Assembly (NCBI RefSeq): GCF_000517265.1
Contig: NZ_AYSJ01000013.1
Coordinates: forward strand, 578,838-642,837
Direction: 5' to 3'
Length of the DNA stretch: 64,000 bases
DNA from: Photorhabdus khanii NC19
GTDB taxonomy: Bacteria > Pseudomonadota > Gammaproteobacteria > Enterobacterales > Enterobacteriaceae
This document shows, one piece after another, positions 26,792 to 36,640 of this stretch. Within the stretch, counting starts at the first letter, position 1. Every line of letters starts with the position of its first letter. The position numbers were made by a program, and so were the translations under genes. Below the pieces are notes generated by a model, which searched no databases, had not been told where the DNA came from, and worked only from the letters and a program-made list of their open reading frames with translations.

Positions 26792-29700
26792 TGACTTCGC
26801 TCTCCTGCCTGGACGCTGCACCGCGCAATTTGCGGCGGGCCTGCAATGTGCGGCGTTTATCTCCCGACCCTTGTTGCGGCGTCTGTGGCTCTCCTTCCTC
26901 GGATTGCGACGGCGCCAGCTCTTTACTCAACTCCCGCAAGGAGGCAGCCTTAAACAGCAATGTCACCGGTATCTCCCGCTCCAGTCGTTGCTCCAGTCTT
27001 TTGGCGAACTGGATAAGGTCCAGTGAGGTAGCACCCAGAGTGAAGAAGCTGGCATCCACGTCCAGACCGTCGATTCCCAGAAATCCTTCCAACATGGTGC
27101 GCATCGCCGGTAGTAAGTCGTCCGCATTCGCGCCTTTAAGTGACTCGCAAGCAGATACACCGACGGTTCCCTGTACATCCAGAGTTGAGGCAGAACTAAA
27201 CAGCATCTGCTGGGTATGCCGTTGCTTTTCCAAAACGGAGCCGATGGGAAGTTTAGAAACAGCGATATAGGGCAACCTGGTTTGATGAACAAGCGCTGCC
27301 ATAGCCATGGCTATTTGCGTTCCTTCCAGGTTAGATAATCCTTCCTCCTGCAATTTTTCAACAAAGCTGACCGCTTTGTTGCGCTCTTCCATCGCGATAA
27401 CAATCTTGCCGATATGTCGCCCCTGAGCCATAAACTGAAATGCGTCGGCAATCTCTTTGGCGGGATAAGCTTTTGTCGGCAAAGGCTTAAGTGTTTCGTC
27501 TTCCAACAGCACCGCCACCTCAGCCCAGGCTTCCTGATAGGCGGGATGCTCAGCGCCCGCCTGCACAGCGTGGAAACTGCCGCCCTCCGCAAAAATCGAC
27601 AGTCCCAATTTCCAGTTTTGCAGAATGTCCCGTAAGCCAAGCTCCAGGAATCGGCCCTGTGGTGCCAATAAAGAGATACTTTCTTCCAGCATTTCCCCCG
27701 CCAAAGCGTTGAGAATCACATCGAAAGGCCGGTCGCCCAGCTCGCTGCGGAAGGCTTCTCCGAACTCCCGTGTTCTGGAGTTCGCCGCCCCTTGAGCACC
27801 CATGTCTTTGAGCAACCAGCGCTTTTCTTCGCTGCCCGCAGTCACCCAAACCTCTGCCCCCAAATACAGAGCGATCTGCATTGCTGCCATGCCAACACCG
27901 CTAGCAGCGGAATGGATCAAGATGCGTTCGCCCTTTTTCACATTAGCGGCGTGCTTTAAGGCGATCCAGGCGGTGGTAAAAGCGACCGGAACCCCTGCGG
28001 CTTGTTGAAAACCAAGCATCTGTGGAATAGGCGCGACAACGCTCTGCGGCATAACAACATGTTCAGCCAGACAGCTATGTCCCGCACACATCACGCGATC
28101 ACCGACGCGAATGCCTTTAACTTCCCGCCCGACACGGGTGATAACACCCGCAGCCTCCTGACCAAAGGTCATTGTCGGGTCGGCGGGAGCCGGCAACACG
28201 CCGAGAGCGATCAACACGTCCTTAAAGTTAAGTCCCACCGCCTTAACCTGAATTTCCACGTCCAGTGGACCAGGTTCTTTACGTGCTTCAAGTTGCGAGG
28301 TAAAAGAAAAACCCACTCCTCCTTCTTCGCCTCCACACAGGCGCATGACGGTGTGCTGTGCTGCGTCCGCGCGATCATCATCAGCAACTTGAACCGGCGC
28401 TGTCTTGTCATCCTGTAACGCAGCGGAAACGTTAACCAATAGCAGATCGCTAATCGCCACCAGCAGCGCGTTCTCTTCCGAATAAATATTCACCTGCAAC
28501 AACTTATTGGTGCCCAGACTCTGCATCTGGACACGGCTTTTCACTCTGTCACACATGGGAGCGAATTGGGTGAAAGCGCCGATTGAGACGGGCGCAAACT
28601 GCACATCTTCATCCTCCGGAGAAGCGATCAACGTCGCGGTATCTAACAGTGCAACATGAAGACCAGATGCCTCTGCTTCGCCCTGATATGCGGTTGGAAG
28701 CTGTAACAGATTCACCACTTCATTGGTTGCAGTCTGGTCAACCGAGATCACGTTTCGCCAGCGGGGGCCGAATGTCAGCACGCCTTTTGGACTAACGCCG
28801 ACGTTGTCACTGGTGCTAAACAAGTTCAAGACAGACTGGGAAGAGATGGTTTCATAGGAAAGCGAAACATGACCGCTGCGGGGTTTAATTTTACCGCCAG
28901 CATGTTTAAGCCAGGTCTCATGGGAGAACTCGCCGTTGCCCGAGAATATCTCAACGGTGCCCAAGTCGTCCGCAAAGACCACGGCAATATCAAGCTCCGC
29001 GTCGTCAGCTACCACCAACGGCCTCTCAATGACAAATTCCTCTAATGAGAACGCTTCCACTACCGGAGTTCGCAATTCGGTCAATGCACGATGGGCCAGA
29101 ACCACCATTCCCATCGCCGGCATCACGGCAGTTGACGCATCAATACGATGCTCGTCCAGCCACCAATCATCCCTGGCACGCAACGGTTGTCGCCAGATTG
29201 AGGTACCGGACGTCACAGCCTTTGCCGGATTCTTGAGCGCACGATCCCATTGTTGCGCGGAGCGTGTCGCCATGCCTGATTCCGACCAGTCATCCCAGGC
29301 AATAGCCAGCGCTTTGCCGCCTTTGGCACGGACCTGATCCGCATAAGCTTCCAGACAGGCGTTGGCTGCAACATAGGCGATCTGCCCGACCTTTTCCTTA
29401 GGCAGTAAATTGCCCAAACTGGAGAACAACAACAGTGCCGGGTTGCCAAGTCTATTCAGGTTATCGCAGAGGAAACGGGTTCCTGTCACCTTGGGTGCCA
29501 ATGTTGCAACAGATTCTGCCTCAGAGCGCATCTGCAACATCGCTCCCTCTCCCCGGCCAGCAGTATGGAACACGTAATCAATTCCCACGCCTTGCGCCAC
29601 CAATTGGAATACCGGCGCAAAAGCCTTCGCCAGCGATTCATCGTCGCCCAGATCCGCATGCAACAACTCTACCCGGCTTCCCCTGTCTTCAAGACTCAGA

Positions 29701-32700
29701 GCCCATTGCAGCAGCCCCGCGTGGGGGCCATTGCTTTCAATCTCCGCCATCCAATCCCGTCTTTTCGGCAGAGACTTGCGCACCAACAGTAAGAGATTAC
29801 AGTGATAAACCTGCGCTAAATATTCAGCGATAGCCACGCCCATACCACCATTGGCACCGGTGATAAGCACCCAACTGTTGCGACTGATATCCGGTAGCGC
29901 ATGTGTCAAAGCCTGTTTTTGCACGCGCGCAGTGACTCGCCGCTGCCAAAAGCCATCCCGGCGGTAACAGTAAAACTGGCCGCCGCACCAATCCTGACCT
30001 ATCCAGGGTTGTAATCCACGTGCAACGTTCTCCGCTTCCGAATTCGCCAGATCCACGCAGAGGACAGTCATGTTGGGATACTCTTCCGGCAGGATCAGCA
30101 GCGGGCCAAGAAGCTGGTTTTTTTCTGCATTCAGCGTCTGCGCGCCACTCCATGCCGCCATTTCCGTCGCGGGGAAAAACAGCCGCATTTTCGGTGCAGG
30201 GTTTTGGGCTGCGCTCCATCTCGCCAGGACGGTGGGCAGCCAGAACGCCCAGAACTGCGCCTGCCGTGCGTCTAGATCATCCAGTAATCCGGTGATAATG
30301 ACGTCCATAGCGGCAGACGCCTGTAATCCTTGTTGCGATAACCAGTCTTCCAACTCTGCGTAGATGTTGGCGAAATCGCCCCGCCAAGATGCACACTCGA
30401 TAAATTTCAGTTCACCGTTATTCAGTCCCAGAGCCCCAGACAGACTGCGTTCTCTTTCCGTAATCTGTTGGCAAATTATCCAGGTTGTCGGCACGTCCTC
30501 CGACTTGGCTGCTCCCTCCGGAACGGCTGCATTAACCTTTTCCCACTCCAATCCGTAATAATGCGAGCCGAAAAACAGGGATGAGATGGTCTGAGCGGCC
30601 TTCACGCCCGGTTGCGGAGTGCGCTCTTGCTGGAAACAGATATGGCGTTCAAAAGCATGGCCGGGCAAGTGCATTTTCTTTATGGGGAGGGTTATGGAAC
30701 ATTCGGCAGATGCGTGCGGGTGAATCCTGGCCCACTCAATGCCGCCACCATGCGTCCAGACTTTGGCAATAAACTGTAACGTCGCATTCACCTCGTGATC
30801 CGCTCCGCCGGTGCCTAAGGTCGGAACCAACCTTTCCACATCCAGGCGCAACCATTTACGCGCGTGCTGCAACAGATCCATACCGGCCCCTATTTGAGCG
30901 AAGAGTGACACAGGATGATCCTGCTCCATTTGCTTTAAAGCAGCTCCCCATTGCACAGGGGCCAGCATTTGATTGACCCAATATTGCGAGTCACACATCT
31001 CGTCCGCTTCGATTTTCCGGCCCAAAGCGGTTGAATAGACAGCACACTGTGCCGGTTGCAGATTATAGTTTTTCAGCAAGTCGCCAAACGCTTTCGCCGC
31101 CGGTTCAATCAAAGGTGTATGGAAGGCGTGGGATACCGCCACCCTCTTAAAAGTCATGCCTTGCTGCGTTAACCAATTCTCCGCGTCTGCGGCCATTCTC
31201 TCTTCCGTAGCCAACGTCCAAGTTCCCGGGCTGAGTTCCGATATGCGCCAAAGCGTCGCCGGAAAATCGCCGTCAAAACCTTTCTTACAGCTAACGGCAA
31301 AGACGGCACCTTTTGGCATGGAATCCATCAGCCCCGCCCGGGCAACCACCAACTCCATCCCCTTTTCAGGGCTGAATACGCCGGCAATAGCCGCCGCCGC
31401 GAATTCTCCCAGGCTAAACCCGGACAAAGCTGTGGGCTTGCAGCCAAGCCTCTGTAACCAAACGCCCAACGACACCTGAGCCGCATATAAAATGGGCTGG
31501 AGGTAATAGGTTGATAGTTGTTCAGGCCGCTTAACGCATTCGATTAAGGTTTCTTTATCAACAGATAATAGTGCCGCGGCTTTATCCAACAGCTCCAGAT
31601 AGATTTCACCGAACGCCGGATATTCTGCCGCAAGGCGCAAGCCCATTTCCGGCGATTGCGAACCCTGCCCTGGAAACAGCCAAACGAGCCCTTCCATTGC
31701 TTTATAAGCACCATCCATTAGAGCCCAGTTATCAAGCTGTCGTTTCCAATCGTCGTTATTGTTAGCGACAAAGGCGGCACGCCTTGGGTATTCGGTCCGG
31801 TTTTCCTGCAACTGCCGGGCAATGACTTCAAGGTTTGAAGATCCCTCTTTGACTACGCTAAGGTGAGTCGAATAAGCCTCCACCAATCGCGCCAGCGCCC
31901 AAGGAGATTTGGCCGAGAGCGGCAGTATTTGCGCGGGTTCCTTACTCTCTACAGAGCCAGTATTGCTTTCCGAGTAAAGAACTTTGTCTTTACCGGCTGT
32001 TTCCGGCGGCTGTTCAAGCAACATATGAACATTAGTTCCACCTATGCCGAATGAGCTGACGCCAGCGCGCCGAATCGCCTGCTGCGCCGGCCAGTCGGCG
32101 GCTTGAGTCGGCACCCAAAACGGCGTCTTGTCCAGCGCCAAATGCGGATTCGGTTTATTGAAGTGCAACGAAGGCGGCATTTTACCAAAACGGACACTCA
32201 AGGCCGCCTTTATCAGTCCGGCGATACCGGCGGCAGAATCCAAATGCCCCATGTTGGACTTGACACTGCCCACCGCGCAGCGGAATTGACTGAGTTCGTC
32301 TGGAGAGAGCAGTTCCCGGGCGACCTTATTCAGCGCCTGAATTTCGATAGGGTCGCCAAGTACGGTGGCGGTACCGTGCGCCTCGATCATGCCCAGGCTC
32401 GAAAATGGCATGTCCGCCACCCGATATACCTGCGAGATGACCTCCGCCTGTCCCTGAATGCTGGGAGCCTCAAAGCTCACTTTTCTATCACCGTCATTGT
32501 TCATGCCGGATTCGACGATAACGGCATGAATAGGGTCGCCGTCCGCGAGTGCGTCTTCCAAAAGCTTTAACAGCACTATCCCCACACCGTTGCCATTCAC
32601 CGTACCTTTACCATCATAGGCGAACGTCTTACAGTGCCCGTCAGGCGATAGGATCATACCATCCTGATACAAATAGCCTCCCGCCACCGGGTCAGTGATG

Positions 32701-33317
32701 CATGCCCCACCAGCCAGCGCCATTTCGCACTCGCCGGCCAGAAGCGCTTTGCAGGCCAGATGCACCGCTGACAATGAGGTCGAGCAGGCAGTCTGCACAT
32801 GCACCGCAGGCCCGTTCAATTTCATGCGATAAGCAATTTGTGCCGCGAACGCAGCCGGGTCGTTATAGTTACCGACATCAAACATTTCCGAGATATCCTG
32901 ACTGGCTCCCGCGAATTGACCCAGCCGCTCCAGATTCAACGTAGAGCCGATAAAAACGCCGGCGTTTAACATCAACTCACCAGGGGACAATCCCGCGTCA
33001 AGAAAGGCGTTGAAACTGACTTCGTGCAGCACCCGGAGTTGCGGGTCCATTTTCCGCGCTTCCCGTTGCGAGTAGCCGAAAAATTCATAATCAAAACATT
33101 CTGCGTCCTCAAGGGAAGCTTTCGCAGGGACGTAATTGGGAAGGTCGATGCTCTCAGGCGGCGCGCCAACAGCCAAAAGTTCTTCCCGAGAGAAAAACGA
33201 CACCAATTCCCGCCCCGCCAACAGATTGTTCCAAAAGCTTCGCCAGTCTGGACTTTTGGGAAATCTGCAAGCAATGCCAATAATAGCGACTTCATTACCG
33301 GTATATTCACGCTTCAT
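26784..33317 (-). CDS. Type I PKS module KS-AT-KR-DH-ER-T
   Basis: A 2177-residue fully reducing module. KS (about 8-435) has C178 in TACSTS, H314 in AHGTAT, H358 in NMGH. AT (about 545-840) has S635 in GFSLGEF and HAFH at 730-733, the malonyl-CoA signature. KR (about 1145-1350) has TGANGGMG, S1300, Y1315, N1319. DH follows (about 1375-1640) with H1390 in WWLDEHRI and D1559 in HVALLDTA. ER (about 1665-1980) has VGLNFKD and IHSAASGVGMAAMQ. The carrier has S2098 in LGATSLD. All activities look intact, so the unit should add a saturated two-carbon extension. KR before DH and ER differs from the usual DH-ER-KR order. The tail after the carrier is a charged Arg/Lys/Glu segment that may dock the next protein. 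Overlap with the upstream NRPS is 4 bases. Confidence 0.9.
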   Translation of the reverse strand: MKREYTGNEVAIIGIACRFPKSPDWRSFWNNLLAGRELVSFFSREELLAVGAPPESIDLPNYVPAKASLEDAECFDYEFFGYSQREARKMDPQLRVLHEVSFNAFLDAGLSPGELMLNAGVFIGSTLNLERLGQFAGASQDISEMFDVGNYNDPAAFAAQIAYRMKLNGPAVHVQTACSTSLSAVHLACKALLAGECEMALAGGACITDPVAGGYLYQDGMILSPDGHCKTFAYDGKGTVNGNGVGIVLLKLLEDALADGDPIHAVIVESGMNNDGDRKVSFEAPSIQGQAEVISQVYRVADMPFSSLGMIEAHGTATVLGDPIEIQALNKVARELLSPDELSQFRCAVGSVKSNMGHLDSAAGIAGLIKAALSVRFGKMPPSLHFNKPNPHLALDKTPFWVPTQAADWPAQQAIRRAGVSSFGIGGTNVHMLLEQPPETAGKDKVLYSESNTGSVESKEPAQILPLSAKSPWALARLVEAYSTHLSVVKEGSSNLEVIARQLQENRTEYPRRAAFVANNNDDWKRQLDNWALMDGAYKAMEGLVWLFPGQGSQSPEMGLRLAAEYPAFGEIYLELLDKAAALLSVDKETLIECVKRPEQLSTYYLQPILYAAQVSLGVWLQRLGCKPTALSGFSLGEFAAAAIAGVFSPEKGMELVVARAGLMDSMPKGAVFAVSCKKGFDGDFPATLWRISELSPGTWTLATEERMAADAENWLTQQGMTFKRVAVSHAFHTPLIEPAAKAFGDLLKNYNLQPAQCAVYSTALGRKIEADEMCDSQYWVNQMLAPVQWGAALKQMEQDHPVSLFAQIGAGMDLLQHARKWLRLDVERLVPTLGTGGADHEVNATLQFIAKVWTHGGGIEWARIHPHASAECSITLPIKKMHLPGHAFERHICFQQERTPQPGVKAAQTISSLFFGSHYYGLEWEKVNAAVPEGAAKSEDVPTTWIICQQITERERSLSGALGLNNGELKFIECASWRGDFANIYAELEDWLSQQGLQASAAMDVIITGLLDDLDARQAQFWAFWLPTVLARWSAAQNPAPKMRLFFPATEMAAWSGAQTLNAEKNQLLGPLLILPEEYPNMTVLCVDLANSEAENVARGLQPWIGQDWCGGQFYCYRRDGFWQRRVTARVQKQALTHALPDISRNSWVLITGANGGMGVAIAEYLAQVYHCNLLLLVRKSLPKRRDWMAEIESNGPHAGLLQWALSLEDRGSRVELLHADLGDDESLAKAFAPVFQLVAQGVGIDYVFHTAGRGEGAMLQMRSEAESVATLAPKVTGTRFLCDNLNRLGNPALLLFSSLGNLLPKEKVGQIAYVAANACLEAYADQVRAKGGKALAIAWDDWSESGMATRSAQQWDRALKNPAKAVTSGTSIWRQPLRARDDWWLDEHRIDASTAVMPAMGMVVLAHRALTELRTPVVEAFSLEEFVIERPLVVADDAELDIAVVFADDLGTVEIFSGNGEFSHETWLKHAGGKIKPRSGHVSLSYETISSQSVLNLFSTSDNVGVSPKGVLTFGPRWRNVISVDQTATNEVVNLLQLPTAYQGEAEASGLHVALLDTATLIASPEDEDVQFAPVSIGAFTQFAPMCDRVKSRVQMQSLGTNKLLQVNIYSEENALLVAISDLLLVNVSAALQDDKTAPVQVADDDRADAAQHTVMRLCGGEEGGVGFSFTSQLEARKEPGPLDVEIQVKAVGLNFKDVLIALGVLPAPADPTMTFGQEAAGVITRVGREVKGIRVGDRVMCAGHSCLAEHVVMPQSVVAPIPQMLGFQQAAGVPVAFTTAWIALKHAANVKKGERILIHSAASGVGMAAMQIALYLGAEVWVTAGSEEKRWLLKDMGAQGAANSRTREFGEAFRSELGDRPFDVILNALAGEMLEESISLLAPQGRFLELGLRDILQNWKLGLSIFAEGGSFHAVQAGAEHPAYQEAWAEVAVLLEDETLKPLPTKAYPAKEIADAFQFMAQGRHIGKIVIAMEERNKAVSFVEKLQEEGLSNLEGTQIAMAMAALVHQTRLPYIAVSKLPIGSVLEKQRHTQQMLFSSASTLDVQGTVGVSACESLKGANADDLLPAMRTMLEGFLGIDGLDVDASFFTLGATSLDLIQFAKRLEQRLEREIPVTLLFKAASLRELSKELAPSQSEEGEPQTPQQGSGDKRRTLQARRKLRGAASRQESEVNE

Positions 33318-36300
33318 GATACTAAACTTCCTTTTACTTTACGCCGCCTGTCCGCCAGTCTGCTTTTACCTGACCGGGCCGACGAGAGAGTATATTCTTG
33401 GGATAGCTGCTTGCCGGAATCTGATCGAACGACTTCGTCGTCCGCATTTTCGGCAGACAAATTGCTCTGCTTGATCCAGTCTGCGAAGGAGGCAATGGTC
33501 GGGTATTCAAATAAGACGGCAACGCCGATTTCCTGCTTGAACGCCTGCTGCATCTGAGATTGCAGCGCGATTATCTTTATCGAGTCGCCGCCTGCATCGA
33601 AGAAATTAATGTTTGCAGCAACGACCTGGTTTTCCAGAACCGCGCTCCAGATAGCCTGCACTTTCGCTTCTACCGCATCTGTCAACGGCACATGATTCAC
33701 GGAGGCCTGCGTTTGCAGTCGTTGAACCGCGTACTCCTGTAGTCGTTTACGATCGACCTTGCCGGTAATGGTGCGTTCAAAACCGTCTGCAACCACAATG
33801 AGCGCGGGTATCCACGACTCCGGAAAATGCTGGCGGATGTGTTCTCGCACACGGAATTCCAGCATCGCAGGCTGTTCGCCGCTATCGACGAAAAGATGCC
33901 ATTGTCGCTTCCCTTCCCGTATCGTCGCCGGCAGCAAACAACAGGCTTTAACCGCCTCTAACACTTCAACGGTGCGCTCCAGTTCACGGGGTTCAATGCG
34001 AACGCCGTTCACTTTCACCTGATCGTCAATCCGTCCCAAGTACTTAAAACCTGACTCACGAGAAAAAGTGACCGCGTCACCAGTGCGATAAAAAGATTGC
34101 TCATTGTATTTGATGAAATATTTATCGGATTCAAGCGGATTGGTAGCGTAGCCGTGAGCAACCGCCGTGCCTCCCACCCAAAGCTCACCGCGGACACCTG
34201 CGGGCAGCGGCTTGCCGAATACGTCCGCGCAGTAGGCAGTGACGTTTTGAATTGGCCAGCCTAAGGATATTTCCGTGGTAAGAGATTGTTTGGCGCTGAG
34301 GCAATCCACAGTCGTCTCACTGGGACCATAGTGGTTGCTGACGGCGTAGCCCTGTTTCAACAGGTCATCCCTAAGCCGTTTAGGTAACTCTTCGCCCCCG
34401 AATATCCACAATCGCATGGCAGGGAAGAATGGCGCACCGTGAATGAGCTGCGCGATAGCCCCTGGAATAAAGTTGATTAGCGTGATTGATTCATCCCGCA
34501 GCAGATCGATGAACATCTGTCGCTCCAGCAATACATTGGGCGATGGATATATCAGCGTGGCGCCAACGACGAAGCTGGCAAACAGATCTTCCACGCTGGG
34601 GTCAAAATTCAAATCGGTTAGCCCGAGCACCCGGTCAGCAGGCGCAAGGCCGGTTTCCCTGACAAACCAGTCCAGCAAGTTCGCCACCGATTCATTACGG
34701 ATGGAGATGCCTTTAGGCGTGCCGGTGGTTCCTGAGGTGAAAATGAAGTAAAACTCGCCTTCAGGCCGCCGGTTGCGCCATAGCGTCGGTTCGTCAGAGG
34801 ACGGCGACGACGTCATTTCCGACTCAACATCTAACAACAAGTGATGCCCAATATCGGCACCGATCTCCCTGTTCAGAGAAGCGCCACATAAGACAATGCT
34901 GCAATTCGCCAAAGCTAACATGTTTTTTTTACGTTGCAGCGGATCTTTCGGATTTACGTAGAAGTAACTACCGCCACTGAACAATATCGCCAGTATCGCC
35001 TGGGTGGATAACAGCCCCTTTTCAAGGTGGACGGCCACTCTGTCGCCAGGGACGAAACCCGACACCCGTAGCCGTTCCTGCAAGGCACAAACGCCCCGCA
35101 ACAGCTCGCGATTGCTGATACGATGCTGTCCGTCGATCAAACTTATCTCTTGGGGAGACTCACTAAGGCGCTGATAAATACCTAGCAGCAATGCATTGAT
35201 ATCCAGCGTTTGCGCATTTTGCTCCCCCATCACCAGAGCGCGCGCCTCTGCGCCGTTCGGACTGAGTTTTAAAGCCAGATCTTCAACCAACACATCCGAG
35301 GAACGCTTAACCAAATCCGCCGCCAAAGATTCAAAAGCGTTAAACGCCGTTTTTATCGCGGCAGGATCACCTTCAAAAGCCTCCCCCGTGCTTAACCCGA
35401 CTTGCCATCGATCCACACCGGAAACCGTCAGAGTTAGGCCAAAATGCGTCGTCTCTTCGCTATGTAAATCCGTCAGAAACGCACCATAACCGGCGTCCTG
35501 CAACGTGGCATCGATGGGATAGTTATCGAAGACGACGATAGAGTCATAGAGTTCGTCACGTATCCCCGACTCTTCTCTTATCGCCAGGGGCGGTGTTTTT
35601 TCATGTTTCTGCGCCTGTTGCAGTGCCTGAAAAACGGCACGCAACGCCGTATCCAGGTTCCATTTGCCGTCGAGCGTAAGAATCAGCGGCACAGTATTAA
35701 TGAACAGCCCCAGAGGTTGGCAGTCGGCGTTTTGCGTTAAAGCCGCTCCCCTTCCGGAAAATGTGCAGCCGAAAGCGACTGTTTTTTGGAAGGTAAACTT
35801 GGTCAGCACCAACGCCCAACACAAATAAACGAAGCTTGCCGGAGTAACGCCAGCGTGGCGACAAAGCAACTCTATCGCTGCTTTACGCTCTTCGTCCCAC
35901 ATGCTGTTCACCACCACTTTTTCGCCTGTTTTTCGCTTGGTCGCGGAATGATCGGAGGAACGGAACAGTGGCTCAACCAGCAGTTTTGTCGTCGCAGAGG
36001 CTTCTCCGTCAGGCAGGCGTTGGAAAACGCTTCGCCAGTGTTCGCGACTGAGCCCCAGATCTTCTTTACTTAACCCTTTCCAGAGTTGTTGCGCATACAG
36101 TCGTGAGGTTAGAGAGACGATCTTTTGTTTACGCAATCCCTGTAGCCAAAGGGAAATCAGCAGCGAACTACTCCAGCCATCCATCAGAATATGGTGAAAG
36201 GAGAAGGTGATGCTTAAGGTTCCCGCATGAACATCGTGGAAACAAACGATCCGGAATACCGCAGTGTCCAACTCAAACGGCGTCGCTCTCGACTGCGCCA

Positions 36301-36640
36301 GCCAATCGAGGCAGCGTTGCTTTATCGACGGCTGCGGGTCAGCCGGATCCACGCGGACATATTCAAGCGAGATCCGCGGCAATGCGTATATGACCTGATG
36401 GGGAACACGAATTCCTTTCCAGACAAAAACCGACCGCAGAGCAGGCTGTGACTGCTGTATCTGACGCCATACATCGAGAACCTCTTCTTCACCGGCGTCA
36501 GCTTTCAGGCTGAATGCCACGCCGATGTGATAGGCGCTATTTCCATCTTTTAATGCATGAAACAGCAACCCGTTCGCTTGCGGCGTCATTTGCAGCAATT
36601 CTTCAATATAGTTGGTATAGCTGGACCGCATCATACTCAA
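33314..36640 (-). CDS. NRPS module C-A-T
   Basis: A 1108-residue single module. C (about 10-450) has MTPQANGLLFHAL and HHILMDGWS (H149, H150, D154), of the type that accepts a D-configured donor, fitting its place after the E domain of the Asn protein. A (about 480-960) has FIFTSGTTGTPKG; the hand-read code is D-P-E-N-I-G-H-V (FDPSVED, INFIPG, IFGGEE, HYGPSETTV), for which I have no secure match. T has S1020 in AGGDSIK. The C-terminal 60 residues are polar and end in an Arg/Lys cluster, a possible docking segment for the PKS that follows with a 4-base overlap. It should install the first residue kept in the mature product after the acyl-D-Asn cap is removed. Confidence 0.88.
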   Translation of the reverse strand: MSMMRSSYTNYIEELLQMTPQANGLLFHALKDGNSAYHIGVAFSLKADAGEEEVLDVWRQIQQSQPALRSVFVWKGIRVPHQVIYALPRISLEYVRVDPADPQPSIKQRCLDWLAQSRATPFELDTAVFRIVCFHDVHAGTLSITFSFHHILMDGWSSSLLISLWLQGLRKQKIVSLTSRLYAQQLWKGLSKEDLGLSREHWRSVFQRLPDGEASATTKLLVEPLFRSSDHSATKRKTGEKVVVNSMWDEERKAAIELLCRHAGVTPASFVYLCWALVLTKFTFQKTVAFGCTFSGRGAALTQNADCQPLGLFINTVPLILTLDGKWNLDTALRAVFQALQQAQKHEKTPPLAIREESGIRDELYDSIVVFDNYPIDATLQDAGYGAFLTDLHSEETTHFGLTLTVSGVDRWQVGLSTGEAFEGDPAAIKTAFNAFESLAADLVKRSSDVLVEDLALKLSPNGAEARALVMGEQNAQTLDINALLLGIYQRLSESPQEISLIDGQHRISNRELLRGVCALQERLRVSGFVPGDRVAVHLEKGLLSTQAILAILFSGGSYFYVNPKDPLQRKKNMLALANCSIVLCGASLNREIGADIGHHLLLDVESEMTSSPSSDEPTLWRNRRPEGEFYFIFTSGTTGTPKGISIRNESVANLLDWFVRETGLAPADRVLGLTDLNFDPSVEDLFASFVVGATLIYPSPNVLLERQMFIDLLRDESITLINFIPGAIAQLIHGAPFFPAMRLWIFGGEELPKRLRDDLLKQGYAVSNHYGPSETTVDCLSAKQSLTTEISLGWPIQNVTAYCADVFGKPLPAGVRGELWVGGTAVAHGYATNPLESDKYFIKYNEQSFYRTGDAVTFSRESGFKYLGRIDDQVKVNGVRIEPRELERTVEVLEAVKACCLLPATIREGKRQWHLFVDSGEQPAMLEFRVREHIRQHFPESWIPALIVVADGFERTITGKVDRKRLQEYAVQRLQTQASVNHVPLTDAVEAKVQAIWSAVLENQVVAANINFFDAGGDSIKIIALQSQMQQAFKQEIGVAVLFEYPTIASFADWIKQSNLSAENADDEVVRSDSGKQLSQEYTLSSARSGKSRLADRRRKVKGSLVS

